Shown one piece after another: positions 1-12,020 of a stretch of 64,000 nucleotides of DNA. Each line of letters starts with the position of its first letter. Position 1 is the stretch's first letter. Source of the stretch: Micromonospora chokoriensis (GTDB lineage: Bacteria; Actinomycetota; Actinomycetes; Mycobacteriales; Micromonosporaceae); contig NZ_JOAN01000004.1 in NCBI RefSeq assembly GCF_000718555.1, forward strand, positions 62,001 through 126,000. Direction: 5' to 3'. Under the pieces are notes generated by a model. That model ran no database searches, was not told where the DNA came from, and saw only the letters and a program-made list of their open reading frames with translations. The translations under genes and the position numbers were made by a program.

Positions 1-709
1 GGCGTCGGCGGCGTCTCCCGTACGTGCTGGTACGCCACGCTGACCGGGCTGTCTCCGACGAACGGCGGGTGCCCGCAGACCAGCTCGAAGAGCACGCAGC
101 CGGCCGCGTACACATCGGAGCGTGCGTCGACGGCCTCGCCACGGGCCTGCTCCGGGGAGAGATATTGGGCCGTGCCGATCACCGCGCTGGTCTGCGTCAT
201 GGTGGTCGCACCGCTGGCCAGCGCGCGGGCGATGCCGAAGTCCATCACCTTGACCTGGCCGGTCTGGGTGAGCATCACGTTGCCGGGCTTGATGTCCCGG
301 TGGATGATGCCGTGCCGGTGGCTGAACTCCAGAGCGGCACACATGTCAGCGCAGATCTCCAGCGCCCGGCGAGGCTGTAGCCGCCCCTCGGCGCCGAGGA
401 CCTCCTTCAAGGTCCGCCCGTTGACGAACTCCATGACGATGAACGGCAGCGTCTCGCCGGTCGGCGCGGTCTCCTCGCCGGTGTCGTAGACCGCCACGAT
501 CGCCGGGTGGTTGAGCGAGGCAGCGTTCTGCGCCTCCCGACGGAACCGCATCTGGAACGTCGCGTCCCGGGCAAGGTCGGTGCGGAGCATCTTGATCGCG
601 ACGTCCCGACCGAGCCGGAGATCGCGACCACGGTGCACCTCGGCCATGCCGCCATAGCCGAGCAGCTCGCCGACCTGGTACCTGCCACCGAGCAGGCGGG
701 CCTGCGCTG

Positions 710-713
<4 letters not shown>
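1..713 (-). CDS. pknB: Serine/threonine protein kinase PknB (3' part outside window)
   Basis: The reading frame starts at ATG 713 and stays open to position 1, so only the first ~237 residues of the kinase domain are present. Visible features are the glycine-rich loop (GYGGMAEVH, ~19-27), the ATP-binding Lys41 in VAIK, the catalytic loop HRDIKPGN (~136-143), DFG (~157-159), and GTAQYLSPEQA in the activation segment. The length, wording and gene order match PknB, the essential membrane kinase whose extracellular PASTA repeats (here beyond the left edge) sense peptidoglycan and which phosphorylates division and wall enzymes. Its ATG overlaps the stop of pknA in ATGA, so it is translationally coupled as the last visible gene of the operon. 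Confidence 0.95.
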
Positions 714-2119
<1,406 letters not shown>

Positions 2120-2120
2120 G

Positions 2121-3626
2121 TCAACGACCCCCTGGGTCGGCGATGGCGGCCCGCATGATCTGGCCGGCGATCCGGGCCGCCTCAGCGCTGCCGCCGGGGC
2201 CAGCCTGCTCAAGCATCACGCAGACCGCCGAGATGGGGTTGCGGTTCTTGTCCAGTACGAAACCGATGAACCAACCGTGGTCGGGCCGATCCGGGGCGGA
2301 CTGGGCGGTGCCGGTCTTGCCGCCGACCGTGTAGCCACTGATCGCGGCCTTCTTGCCGGTGCCGTCCTGGACCACGCTGACCATCATCTCGCGCAGATCG
2401 GCGGCGACCTGCGGGCTGACGGGCTGACGCAGCTCGCGCGCATTCGCGGTGTAGTAGCTGGTGGTCCGGTCCGGGGCGAGCAGCTGCCGCACCAGGTACG
2501 GCCGCATCTGGCTGCCGTCGTGGGCGACCGCGCTGGCGATCATGGCGCCTTCGAGCGGGGTCATCCGGACGTTGTTCTGGCCGATCGAGGACTGCGCCAG
2601 GGCCGCCGGGTCGGTGCTGCCGTCCGGGTTCTGCATGTCCCCGGTCCGGCTGGCCTCCGTGCGCAGGCCGCCCTCGCCGAGGTGGCCGACGGTCAGGTCC
2701 TCCTGCTCGAAGCCGAACTGCCGGGCCTTCTCCTTGATGGTGTCGGCGCCGAGCCGCACGCCGAGTTGGGCGAAGCCGGTGTTGCACGACTCGGTGACCG
2801 CGTCCATCAGGGTGACCTGCCGCTCCGGGCAGATCGACGGTACGGCGTTGCGGATCGGGGTGCCCGAGGTGGGCGCGGTGTAGCTAGGGCCGGCCGGGAT
2901 CTGGGTCGATTTGGTGACGCCATTCTCCAGGGCCGCCGCAGCCACCACGATCTTGAAAGTGGAGCCCGGCGGCAGCGTCTCGGAGAGCGCGCGGTTCTTC
3001 AGCGGGCCGTCCGGGTCCTGTTCCAGCTTGGCGTAATCCGTCGCCGCGGCGCTGGTGTCGTGGCTGGCCAGCGGGTTCGGATCGAAGCTGGGCATGGAGA
3101 CCAGCGCCTGGATGGCACCGGTACGCGGGTCGATGGCGATCGCCGCACCCCGCTTCGCCCCGACCTGGTTGTTGCGCAGCTGGTCGTACGCCACGTCCTG
3201 CGCTCGCTTCGAGAGCGTGAGCAGCACGTTGCCGCCGCCGGTGTCGTCGCCGGTGAACATGTCCTTCAACCGGTCACCGATCAGCTGGTCGCTGGTGCCG
3301 GCCAGGAAGTCGTTCTCCAGCCGCTCGATGCCCTGGTCGGCCAGGTTGACCGGCTTGTAGCCGAGCACGTGGGCGTACTTGGCGCCACCGGGATAGCTGC
3401 GCTGGAACTTCAGCTTGCCGGTGGTCTCCTTGCTGGTGGCCAGCGCGGTGCCGCCAGCCTCGATGTTGCCGCGCTTGCGCTTGTAATCGGCAACCTGGAC
3501 CCGACCGTTGTAGTCGCTGGAGCGGTACTCGTCGTCCTTGTAGGCCTGGATCCAGTTGAGGTTCGCGAAGAGCAGACCGAACAGGACCATGACGACGACT
3601 CCGACGCGGCGCAGGGGTGCGTTCAC
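2121..3626 (-). CDS. pbpA: Class B penicillin-binding protein PbpA (transpeptidase)
   Basis: This 501-residue bitopic protein has a membrane anchor at about residues 7-25 and a periplasmic transpeptidase domain. It carries the three active-site motifs: S222-TFK, S280-CN and K437-TG (GGKTGTAQS). It cross-links peptidoglycan and is expected to pair with the SEDS glycosyltransferase encoded just upstream. The start is a GTG whose bases overlap the rodA stop (GTGA), and its own stop is one base from the pknA start, so the genes form one tightly coupled translation unit. Length and position match PbpA of the mycobacterial pknB operon. Confidence 0.95.
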   Translation of the reverse strand: MNAPLRRVGVVVMVLFGLLFANLNWIQAYKDDEYRSSDYNGRVQVADYKRKRGNIEAGGTALATSKETTGKLKFQRSYPGGAKYAHVLGYKPVNLADQGIERLENDFLAGTSDQLIGDRLKDMFTGDDTGGGNVLLTLSKRAQDVAYDQLRNNQVGAKRGAAIAIDPRTGAIQALVSMPSFDPNPLASHDTSAAATDYAKLEQDPDGPLKNRALSETLPPGSTFKIVVAAAALENGVTKSTQIPAGPSYTAPTSGTPIRNAVPSICPERQVTLMDAVTESCNTGFAQLGVRLGADTIKEKARQFGFEQEDLTVGHLGEGGLRTEASRTGDMQNPDGSTDPAALAQSSIGQNNVRMTPLEGAMIASAVAHDGSQMRPYLVRQLLAPDRTTSYYTANARELRQPVSPQVAADLREMMVSVVQDGTGKKAAISGYTVGGKTGTAQSAPDRPDHGWFIGFVLDKNRNPISAVCVMLEQAGPGGSAEAARIAGQIMRAAIADPGGR

Positions 3627-5113
3627 GGCTTGATCACCTCCGTGAGGGCACCATGCAGCTGCTCGGGTGGGCCACCGCTGGGCCGAGCGGCCTTACCGCC
3701 GGCCCCGGTGACTGGTCGACGAGCACCGTCGGAGACCCGCAGCAGCACCGCGATGAGCAGCCAGTTGGCCATCAGCGACGAACCACCGGCGGACAGGAAC
3801 GGGGTGGTCTGACCGGTCAGCGGGATGAGCCCGCTGATACCACCGACGATCACGAAGACCTGGAGGCCGAGGGTGAACGCGAGGCCACCGGCGAGCAGCT
3901 TGCCGAACGAGTCCCGTACCGCGAGCGCGGCGCGCAGCCCCCGCTCCACGATGAGCAGGTAGACGACAAGCAGTGCGGAGAGCCCGAAGAGACCGATCTC
4001 CTCACCGATGCCGGCGAAGATGAAGTCGTTCTCCACCTCGGGGAGGATCTCCGGCTGACCGCCGCCCGGCCCGGCGCCGAAGAGCCCGCCCGTGCCCAGG
4101 GCGAGCAGCCCTTGCACGAGTTGGTAGCCCTTGTCGGTCGGGTCGGCGAACGGATCCAGCCAGATCTCCGCGCGCAGGTAGAAGTTGGCGAACGGCCCAC
4201 CGACCGTCGAGCCGAGGAAGTAGGCGAGGTACGCACCGCCGAAGAAGAGGACCAGGCCGATCAGCAGCCAACTGACCCGTTCGGTGGCGATGTAGAGCGT
4301 CACCACGAACATGCCGAAGTAGAGCAGCGACGTGCCCAGGTCCTTCTCGAACACGAGCACCAGGAGGCTGATCAGCCAGACGCCGACCACCGGCCCGAGG
4401 TCTCGCCCGCGCGGGAAGTCGATGCCGAGGAAGCGTCGGCTCGCCAGTGACAGCACCTCGCGCTTGCGCACCAGGTAGTAGGCGAAGAAGACAAGCAGCG
4501 CCAGCTTGGCGAACTCACCCGGCTGGATGGAGACGCTGCCGAACTGGATCCACAGCTTGGCGCCGTTGCGCTCGGAGATGCTCGCCGGCAGCACCGCCGG
4601 GAGCATCACCAGCACGATGCCGCCCAACCCCAGGGTGTACGCGTAACGGGAGATTGAGCGGTGGTCACGCATGATGGCGAGCAGGGCGGCGGCGAGGATC
4701 ACCGCGCCGAGCGTCCAGGCCAACTGCCGGCCGCCGACACCGGCGAAGATGGCCAGACTCTCCCGGTCGGCCACGGGCGCCTCGCCCAGGTCGAACCGGC
4801 GCAGGAAGCCCACCCCGAGCCCGTTGAGCAGGGCCACCGCCGGCAGCAGAGCCGGGTCGGCGAACGGGGCGAGGAACCGGATGACCAGGTGCAGCCCGAG
4901 GAACACCGCACCGAGCGCGGCGGCGGGCATCCAGAAGTCCGGGGTGACCGTGTCCAGCAGGTTCGCCTCGACGGTCGCCCCGTACGCGGCCACCAGCACC
5001 ATCGCGAGCAGCAGTAGGGACAGTTCGGCGTTGCGGCGCGACCGCGCCAGGCGTACGCCGGATTGCTCGCCCGCGGTGGCGGGCGAGGGTGCCGGTGTGG
5101 CCGCTGCGGTCAC
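3623..5113 (-). CDS. rodA: SEDS-family peptidoglycan glycosyltransferase RodA/FtsW
   Basis: This 496-residue polytopic membrane protein polymerises lipid II into glycan strands. The middle has the typical SEDS signature around residues 185-215 (NGAKLWIQ, SIQPGEFAKL) and around residue 355 (LPEVENDFIFAGIGEE), and the C-terminal part has TGQTTPFLSAGGSS. About ten hydrophobic segments are visible. Translation starts at GTG 5113, 30 bases after pstP, and the stop overlaps the pbpA GTG. In this operon context it is RodA rather than the dcw-cluster FtsW, although sequence alone does not separate the two. Confidence 0.93.
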   Translation of the reverse strand: MTAAATPAPSPATAGEQSGVRLARSRRNAELSLLLLAMVLVAAYGATVEANLLDTVTPDFWMPAAALGAVFLGLHLVIRFLAPFADPALLPAVALLNGLGVGFLRRFDLGEAPVADRESLAIFAGVGGRQLAWTLGAVILAAALLAIMRDHRSISRYAYTLGLGGIVLVMLPAVLPASISERNGAKLWIQFGSVSIQPGEFAKLALLVFFAYYLVRKREVLSLASRRFLGIDFPRGRDLGPVVGVWLISLLVLVFEKDLGTSLLYFGMFVVTLYIATERVSWLLIGLVLFFGGAYLAYFLGSTVGGPFANFYLRAEIWLDPFADPTDKGYQLVQGLLALGTGGLFGAGPGGGQPEILPEVENDFIFAGIGEEIGLFGLSALLVVYLLIVERGLRAALAVRDSFGKLLAGGLAFTLGLQVFVIVGGISGLIPLTGQTTPFLSAGGSSLMANWLLIAVLLRVSDGARRPVTGAGGKAARPSGGPPEQLHGALTEVIKP

Positions 5114-5143
5114 GGGTGGGGTCCTCAGGATCTCAGCCGACGC

Positions 5144-6625
5144 TCACTCAGGAGACCGGCAGCCGGCCGGGTCGAGCGCCGGCGTGGCCGAGTCGGAGGG
5201 CGTGACGTCGGGTGTGGTGGTCGCGCCGGCCCCACCGAGAGCGGTGGTTGCGCCGACGGTCGGGCTTGCGCTGACAACCCCGTTGGGGGTCGGCGACACA
5301 TTGGTGCTCGGGCTGCCGTTCGGGGTCGGCGTCGAACCGACTGGCGTCGGCGTCGGCGTGGGCGTCGGCGTGCTGCCCCCGGTGGCGGTCGTGTCGAGCG
5401 GGCAGAGCGGCTTCAGGTTGGGGTTGCTCGGCGTGTCACTGGTCAGCTCGGCGAGCTGACGCTCGGCGTCCGGCTCACTGTTGGCCCGAATGCCGACCTT
5501 GACGGTGTCCTGTGCGGCGACCGTGAGGTCTTCCAGGCGGGTGCCGCTGCGGCGGTGCACGCTGGAGAGATCCATCCCGGCGATCTGACCCTGGACACCA
5601 CGGAAGACGGCAACCTGCCCCTCTTCGGTGGCGCCCACGTAGTACTGCCGCTGGGTGTACGTCCAGCCGCCGAAGGCACCACCACCGACGATCACCAGCA
5701 GGGCCAGCGCCATCGCGGCGGTCCGTACCGGGCGTCGCTTCGGCCGGTCGGCGTCGTCGTCGGAGGCCGCCGGCTCCTCCGGCACGGCCGGACGCGGCGC
5801 GGAGAGCGCCGAGGCTCGGGCGGCCGGAGTCGAGTCGTCGGCGGAGGTCGCCATTCCCCGGTCCCGGGCGGCGGCGCCGCCCACGATCGGAGTCGCCTCG
5901 ACGATGTCCTGATCCGTGGCGTCGGCGATGATCACCGTGATGTTGTCCGGCCCACCGCCGCGCAGCGCGAGCTGCACCAGCCGCTCGACGCACTGCTGCG
6001 GGTCGGTGTACTCCCGCAGGCTCTCGCCGATGGTTTCGGCACTGACCACACCCGAGAGGCCGTCGCTACAGATCAGGTACCGGTCGCCGGGCATGACCTG
6101 GCGCACCGAGTATTCCGGGTCGATGTCCCGACCGTCGAGGGCACGGGTGAGCAGCGACCGCTGCGGGTGGCTACTCGCCTCCTCGGCGCTGATCCGGCCT
6201 TCGTCGACGAGCATCTGGACGTACGTGTCGTCCTTGGTGATCTGCGCGAACTCGCCGTTGCGCAGCAGATAGGCCCGCGAGTCGCCGATGTGGACCATCC
6301 CCAGCTTGCTGCCGGTGAAGAGGGTCGCCGTCAGCGTGGTGCCCATCCCCTCCAGCTGCGGGTTGGCGTCCACCGTGTCGCGGAGTTGTTGGTTGGCGGT
6401 GCCCACGGCCGAACGCAACGCATCGACGAGAGCATCCCCAGGGACGTCCTCGTCGAGCGGCGCCATGGCACCGATGACGATGTTGCTGGCGACGTCACCG
6501 GCGGCCATACCGCCCATGCCGTCGGCAACGGCGAGTAACCGCGGCCCGGCGTAGACGGAGTCTTGATTGCCGTCTCGGATCAGACCGCGGTCGCTGTGGG
6601 CCGCATAGCGCAGGGTCAGAGTCAT
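5144..6625 (-). CDS. pstP: PP2C-family serine/threonine phosphatase PstP
   Basis: This 493-residue enzyme reverses PknA/PknB phosphorylation. The N-terminal ~240 residues are a PP2C domain with the metal-binding motifs RDGNQDS (17-23), ADGMGG (34-39), GDSRAYL and GGPDNITVI. A single membrane segment near residues 305-325 is followed by an extracellular region ending in Thr-Pro and Ser/Pro repeats. The ATG overlaps the fhaB stop (ATGA). The Thr-Pro tract makes a low-complexity repeat in the DNA around 5338-5385. Family, membrane topology and operon position all agree with PstP. Confidence 0.95.
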   Translation of the reverse strand: MTLTLRYAAHSDRGLIRDGNQDSVYAGPRLLAVADGMGGMAAGDVASNIVIGAMAPLDEDVPGDALVDALRSAVGTANQQLRDTVDANPQLEGMGTTLTATLFTGSKLGMVHIGDSRAYLLRNGEFAQITKDDTYVQMLVDEGRISAEEASSHPQRSLLTRALDGRDIDPEYSVRQVMPGDRYLICSDGLSGVVSAETIGESLREYTDPQQCVERLVQLALRGGGPDNITVIIADATDQDIVEATPIVGGAAARDRGMATSADDSTPAARASALSAPRPAVPEEPAASDDDADRPKRRPVRTAAMALALLVIVGGGAFGGWTYTQRQYYVGATEEGQVAVFRGVQGQIAGMDLSSVHRRSGTRLEDLTVAAQDTVKVGIRANSEPDAERQLAELTSDTPSNPNLKPLCPLDTTATGGSTPTPTPTPTPVGSTPTPNGSPSTNVSPTPNGVVSASPTVGATTALGGAGATTTPDVTPSDSATPALDPAGCRSPE

Positions 6626-7107
6626 GGCCGTAATTCGAGGGAAGTGCGGCCGATCCGGATCGGCACGCCGAGGGGGACGGGGGTTGGTCCGGAGACCTTA
6701 GCGCGATCGAGGTACGTCCCGTTAGTCGAGCCAAGGTCCTCGACGTACCACTGCCCCTCACGCGGCACGAGCCGGGCGTGTCGCGCGGAGGCGTAGTCGT
6801 CGGTGATGACCAGGGTGGAGTCCTCAGCCCGACCAATGGTGATCTGCGCTTCACCGAGAGTGATTTTGGTGCCGGCCAGCTGACCGGCTGTCACCACCAG
6901 CTGGTGCGCCGCTCTGCCCCGCTTCACCTTCGCCGGCTTGGCCGCCTGCCCCGTCGAGGCGCCCACCGCTCGTGGCGCGGCCACCAGGCGACCGGACCGG
7001 GCGCCCGCGAAGAGGTCGCGGCGGATCACACCGACCACCGTGAACACGAAGATCCACAGCAGGATCAGGAACCCGAATCGGGCAACGGTGATGACCAGCT
7101 CCGGCAA
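6622..7107 (-). CDS. fhaB: FHA-domain membrane protein FhaB (FipA type)
   Basis: This 161-residue protein has an N-terminal membrane anchor (about residues 5-28) and a C-terminal forkhead-associated domain that binds phosphothreonine. FHA hallmarks are IGRAEDSTL, SARHARL and DLGSTNGTYL in the last 80 residues. It probably recruits PknA/PknB-phosphorylated partners to the division or wall-synthesis machinery. It sits 6 bases after fhaA and overlaps pstP by ATGA. Confidence 0.93.
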   Translation of the reverse strand: MPELVITVARFGFLILLWIFVFTVVGVIRRDLFAGARSGRLVAAPRAVGASTGQAAKPAKVKRGRAAHQLVVTAGQLAGTKITLGEAQITIGRAEDSTLVITDDYASARHARLVPREGQWYVEDLGSTNGTYLDRAKVSGPTPVPLGVPIRIGRTSLELRP

Positions 7108-7113
7108 GGCGGG

Positions 7114-7875
7114 TCAGCCGTCCACGCGGAAGGTCAGCGTCGTCGTGCCGAGCTGGACCATGTCACCAGGGTTGAGCGCGACGGCGGAGACCCGCTGCCC
7201 GTTCACCATGGTGCCGTTGGTCGAGCCCAGATCGGTCAGCACGACCTGGCCCCCGTCGAAATCCAGCCGGGCGTGTCGCCGGGAGATGCCGACGTCGGGC
7301 AGACGCAGGTTGGCCTGGTCGCCGCGACCGATCACCGTCGACCCCATCTGAAGGGGGTAGGTGCGACCGTCGCCGGAGACCAGTCGCACGTTGCGACCAC
7401 CACCGTGCCCGGGCGGCGGGCCGTAGCCACCGCCCTGGTCGTACGCGGGGTAGGCGGGCGGACCGGCGTCGTAGCCGGGTGCCGACACCGGAGCGACCTC
7501 GCCGCCGGTGTAGACCTCGGCCGTGACACGGAACATGCCCGTGTCCAGACCCTCGCCTCGCTCGATCTCGACGATCACGTCGCCGTAGACCGTCCACGCC
7601 TGCTCGCCGATAAACTCCGCCTGCGACTGGGCCAACTCCTGGGCCAGCGCAGCGGCGTACGGCGCCAGCCGACTGTGGTCGAACGGCGAGAGATCGATCA
7701 CGTAGCGGTTGGGCACCAACGTGCGCCCACCGGCCAGGATCGCCTTGTGCGCCTCGGCCTCCCGCTGCATGGCGTTGAGGATCTCCACGGGGTGGACCAC
7801 CCCTTTGAAGACCTTGGCGAAGGCCCCTTCGACCAGGCCTTCCAGACGCTTCTCGAAGCGTTGCAGCACGCTCAC
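7114..7875 (-). CDS. fhaA: FHA-domain protein FhaA with N-terminal DUF3662
   Basis: This 253-residue soluble protein has an N-terminal DUF3662 domain of about 120 residues, a Gly/Pro/Tyr-rich linker, and a C-terminal FHA domain (IGRGDQANL, ISRRHARLDF, DLGSTNGTMVNG). It is a phosphothreonine reader that in mycobacteria binds kinase-phosphorylated substrates of wall synthesis. GTG 7875 is chosen because GAGGAG lies 5 bases upstream and family members begin at the equivalent SVLQRFE. An in-frame ATG at 7902 would add nine acidic residues and has no Shine-Dalgarno. It is the first gene of the leftward kinase operon. Confidence 0.93.
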   Translation of the reverse strand: MSVLQRFEKRLEGLVEGAFAKVFKGVVHPVEILNAMQREAEAHKAILAGGRTLVPNRYVIDLSPFDHSRLAPYAAALAQELAQSQAEFIGEQAWTVYGDVIVEIERGEGLDTGMFRVTAEVYTGGEVAPVSAPGYDAGPPAYPAYDQGGGYGPPPGHGGGRNVRLVSGDGRTYPLQMGSTVIGRGDQANLRLPDVGISRRHARLDFDGGQVVLTDLGSTNGTMVNGQRVSAVALNPGDMVQLGTTTLTFRVDG

Positions 7876-8064
7876 CGGCTCCTCCTCGGGTCCCGAGGAC
7901 ATGATGGTATCCGGCCGGCGCGCGCGCAGCTCACACGCCGCTCGGCCGCCTGCTCCCGACCCATTCGGAAGGGCCGGGACTGTCGTGCTAATCTTTCGAC
8001 CGCCACGAACGGTAATCGCTCGTGGCGAGCGTCGGGAACAGCGTAGTATTCCCGGGGCCCGCTG

Positions 8065-8092
8065 GAGACAGCGGGGCCGGGGCAGCTAGAGT
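8065..8092 (+). promoter_or_regulatory. Candidate promoter of tRNA-Leu
   Basis: GAGACA (8065-8070) and TAGAGT (8087-8092) are 16 bases apart, which would place the transcript start about 10 bases before the tRNA 5' end at 8110. The -10 is good; the -35 matches the consensus at 4 of 6 positions. Confidence 0.45.
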
Positions 8093-8109
8093 GTTCCGGG
8101 TTGTGCCAC

Positions 8110-8195
8110 GGGGATGTGGCGGAATGGCAGACGCGCACGGTTCAGGTCCGTGTGCCCGAAAGGGCGTGGGGGTTCAACTCCCCCCATCCCCACCA
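8110..8195 (+). tRNA. tRNA-Leu (anticodon CAG)
   Basis: A complete type II tRNA: acceptor GGGGATG pairs with CATCCCC (8185-8191), followed by A and an encoded CCA. The anticodon stem CACGG/CCGTG encloses loop TTCAGGT with CAG at 8143-8145, a long variable arm follows (GCCCGAAAGGGC) and the T arm is GGGGG-TTCAACT-CCCCC. In M. tuberculosis leuT also lies next to fhaA, which supports synteny. Confidence 0.97.
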
Positions 8196-8301
8196 ACGAC
8201 GAGGGCTCCGCTTGATGCGGGGCCCTTCCGTCATATCGGGGCGTGCCGGACGTCACGCTATGCTCCGATGGATTCTGCCTCCGATGGACCAGGAGTGGCG
8301 T

Positions 8302-9371
<1,070 letters not shown>

Positions 9372-9375
<4 letters not shown>

Positions 9376-10178
9376 GCGCGCGGACCAAGCGCAACGTGCT
9401 CGGCGTACTTGTCGACGCCACCGACTACGACACGGCGACCGACGCGGTGGTGACGGCGGCGCACGAGCGTCGTCCGCTCGCACTGACCGCCCTGGCCGTG
9501 CACGGTGTGATGACCGGAGTGCTCGACCCTGCGCACAACGCGCGGCTCAACTCCTTCGACGTGGTCACGCCGGACGGGCAACCGGTGCGCTGGGCGCTCA
9601 ACCTGCTGCACCACGCCGGGCTCACCGACCGGGTGTACGGGCCGACGCTGACCCTGCACGTGCTGTCGCGCTTCGCCGACGAAGGGCTACCGGTCTACCT
9701 GTACGGCTCGACCGAGGAGACCCTCGCCCGGCTCATCCCGGCCCTGGAGCGGATGTTCCCCGCGCTGAAGATCGCCGGGGCGGAGCCGTCCAAGTTCCGT
9801 GCCGTCCAGCCCGGCGAGGACGCCGAGATCGCCGACCGAATCCGGTCCAGCGGTGCCCGGCTGGTCCTGGTCGGGCTCGGCTGTCCGCGCCAGGAGGTCT
9901 TCGCGTACGCCATGCGGCCGCTCCTCGACATGCCGATGATGGCGGTCGGCGCGGCCTTCGACTACCACGCCGGGCTGCTGCGTCAGCCCCCGCCGTGGAT
10001 GCAGCGCGCCGGCCTGGAGTGGTTCTGGCGCCTCGGCCTGGAGCCGAAGCGGCTCTGGCGTCGCTACGTCATCCTCAACCCGGCCTACCTGACCCGGCTC
10101 GCGGCGCAGAAGACCGGCCTGTGGAAGGCCCATCCGCCAGCTCCGGCCACCGAGCGACCGGCCACCTTCTCGGTCTGA
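9372..10178 (+). CDS. WecG/TagA/CpsF-family glycosyltransferase
   Basis: This 268-residue protein is of the family that transfers N-acetylmannosaminuronate or related sugars onto lipid-linked intermediates. Motifs include the aspartate stretch [12 protein letters not shown] near residue 60, LYGSTEETL, the conserved [11 protein letters not shown] near residue 180 and a C-terminal [16 protein letters not shown]. The ATG overlaps the epimerase stop, so the epimerase probably supplies or modifies the sugar that this enzyme transfers. The acceptor is unknown. Confidence 0.88.
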
Positions 10179-10195
10179 ACCCGATCCGTACGACA

Positions 10196-10231
10196 CGAGG
10201 CCCCATCCGGCTTGCGCTGGGTGGGGCCTCG
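10196..10231. terminator. Bidirectional hairpin between convergent genes
   Basis: CGAGGCCCCATCC and GGGTGGGGCCTCG form a 13-bp stem (one G-T pair) around a 10-base loop. It lies 17 bases after the glycosyltransferase stop and 15 bases after the end of the convergent protease gene. There is no strong T tract, as is common for actinobacterial terminators. Confidence 0.8.
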
Positions 10232-10246
10232 GTCGTGGACGACCGG

Positions 10247-11803
10247 TCAGACGGTCAGGGTCCAGGTGTTGATGTAGCCGGTGTCGGCCGAGTAGGTGTC
10301 TCGCACCTGGAGCCGCCAGATGCCGTCGGCGGCCTCACCAGACACGTTGACCGTGTACGTGGCGTTCACGTTGTCGGCGCTGTCCGAGGTGCTGCTGTTC
10401 TTCAGCCGGTACGAGCTGCCGTCCGGGGCGAGCAGGTCGATGACCAGGTCACCGCGGTACGTGTGGACGATGTTCACCGCCACGGTGGAGGCCGAGGAGG
10501 CGTTGCGACCACAGCCGGAGATGGTGATCGAGCTGGTCACCGCCGAGCCGGCGTCCGGGATCGACACGTCGGTGCCGTTGGTGCCGGTGCAGCCGGTGGG
10601 CGGCGGCGGGGTGGTGCCGGTCCCCACGTAGAGCAACAGGTTCGGCGAACCCGAGCCGGGGTTGCTCACCACGTTGGGGGTCGCGTTGGCCACCAGTTGG
10701 TTGCGAACCTGAGCCGGGGTCCAGGTCGGGTTGGCACTGGCCACCAGGGCCGCCGCCCCGACCACGTGCGGCGTGGCCATCGAGGTGCCGCTGATCGTGT
10801 TGGTCGCGGTGTTGCTCGTGTACCAGGCCGAGGTGATCGACGAGCCGGGCGCGAAGATGTCCAGGCAGGTGCCGATGTTGGAGAACGACGAGCGGGCATC
10901 CGAGCTGGTCGTCGAGCCCACCGTGATGGCCTCGGTGGTACGCGCCGGCGACGTGTTGCACGCGTTCGCGCCGTTGTCGTTGCCGGCCGCCAGGCCGTAC
11001 GTGACGCCCGAGGCGATCGAGTTGCGAACGGCGTTGTCAAGTGAGGTGTTCGCGCCGCCGCCGAGGCTCATGTTCGCCACCGCCGGCTTGATCGCGTTCG
11101 CGGTGACCCAGTCGACGCCGCCGATCACACCGGCGTTGGTGCCACTGCCGGAGCAGTTCAGCACCCGCACGCCGACGAGTTGGACGGCCTTGGCCACCCC
11201 GTACGCGGACCCGCCGACGGTGCCGGCCACGTGCGTGCCGTGCCCGTTACAGTCGTCGGCCGACCCGCCGTCGACCGCGTCGAAGCCGGAGGTGGCCCGG
11301 CCGCCGAAGTCGTTGTGGGAGAACCGGATGCCGGTGTCGATGATGTAGGCGTGCACGTTGCTCGCCGTGTTCGGGTAGGTGTAGGAGCTGTCCAGCGGCA
11401 GGTTGCGCTGGTCGATCCGGTCCAGTCCCCAGGAGGGCGGGTTGGCCTGCGTACCGGAGATCGACACGGTGTGGTTCTGCTCGACGTACGCCACCGCCGG
11501 GTCGGCCGCGATCCGCGCCGCCGCAGCCGCGCTCACCTTGGCCTCGAAGCCACGCAGCGCCGCGCCGTAGGTGCGGGCCACCGTGCCACCGTGGCGGCCG
11601 GAGAGCCGCTTCGCGGTGTCGCCGACCCGGTCCCGGGCCACGGCGCTGTCCTTGAGTACGACGATGTAGCTGTCCGGCACGGCGGTGGCTCCGCCAGCGG
11701 CCCGAACCACCCCGACGGGTTCGGCGGCCAGGGCCGGGGTGCCGACGGCCAGGACGGTCGCCGTGGCCACCCCGATCAGTACGGACCTTCGTGGAAGACC
11801 CAT
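10247..11803 (-). CDS. Secreted subtilisin-like serine protease with P-domain
   Basis: This 518-residue preproenzyme has an Arg-containing signal peptide ending near ALAA (26-27) and an I9-type propeptide (~43-113, DSYIVVLK). The S8 peptidase domain (~125-390) has catalytic Asp156 (IIDTGI), His188 (NGHGTH) and Ser341 (SGTSMATPH). A Gly/Thr/Pro linker follows, then a C-terminal proprotein-convertase P domain (~405-518). It is an exported protease of the aqualysin/proteinase K type and probably degrades external protein. A strong Shine-Dalgarno (GGGAGG) precedes ATG 11803. Confidence 0.95.
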   Translation of the reverse strand: MGLPRRSVLIGVATATVLAVGTPALAAEPVGVVRAAGGATAVPDSYIVVLKDSAVARDRVGDTAKRLSGRHGGTVARTYGAALRGFEAKVSAAAAARIAADPAVAYVEQNHTVSISGTQANPPSWGLDRIDQRNLPLDSSYTYPNTASNVHAYIIDTGIRFSHNDFGGRATSGFDAVDGGSADDCNGHGTHVAGTVGGSAYGVAKAVQLVGVRVLNCSGSGTNAGVIGGVDWVTANAIKPAVANMSLGGGANTSLDNAVRNSIASGVTYGLAAGNDNGANACNTSPARTTEAITVGSTTSSDARSSFSNIGTCLDIFAPGSSITSAWYTSNTATNTISGTSMATPHVVGAAALVASANPTWTPAQVRNQLVANATPNVVSNPGSGSPNLLLYVGTGTTPPPPTGCTGTNGTDVSIPDAGSAVTSSITISGCGRNASSASTVAVNIVHTYRGDLVIDLLAPDGSSYRLKNSSTSDSADNVNATYTVNVSGEAADGIWRLQVRDTYSADTGYINTWTLTV

Positions 11804-12020
11804 CTCCTACCTCCCTCTGACCGGCGGTGGAACGTGACCACCGGTCGCAAAATCAATCGACCATTGCCGATCAAGCTGAGGGTAAGTCAGCCATCGGGCG
11901 GTTGAACATGTCGAAACGTCCATAACCTTCGAGTGATGACCCCCTACGGGCCCGGCGTCCGGGGCGAACGGGGGACAGGCCCGGATTCGCCTCGCCGGGA
12001 TTCGGGAAAGACTCTCGAAC

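Noticed and set aside
5338..5385. GTCGGC-type repeat as a possible CRISPR or satellite
   Set aside because: It is the Thr-Pro repeat at the end of the PstP phosphatase; units are short and coding, with no spacers.
8101..8301. Upstream extension of the epimerase frame
   Set aside because: It passes through the tRNA-Leu gene; GTG 8302 has AGGAG and begins exactly before the Rossmann motif.
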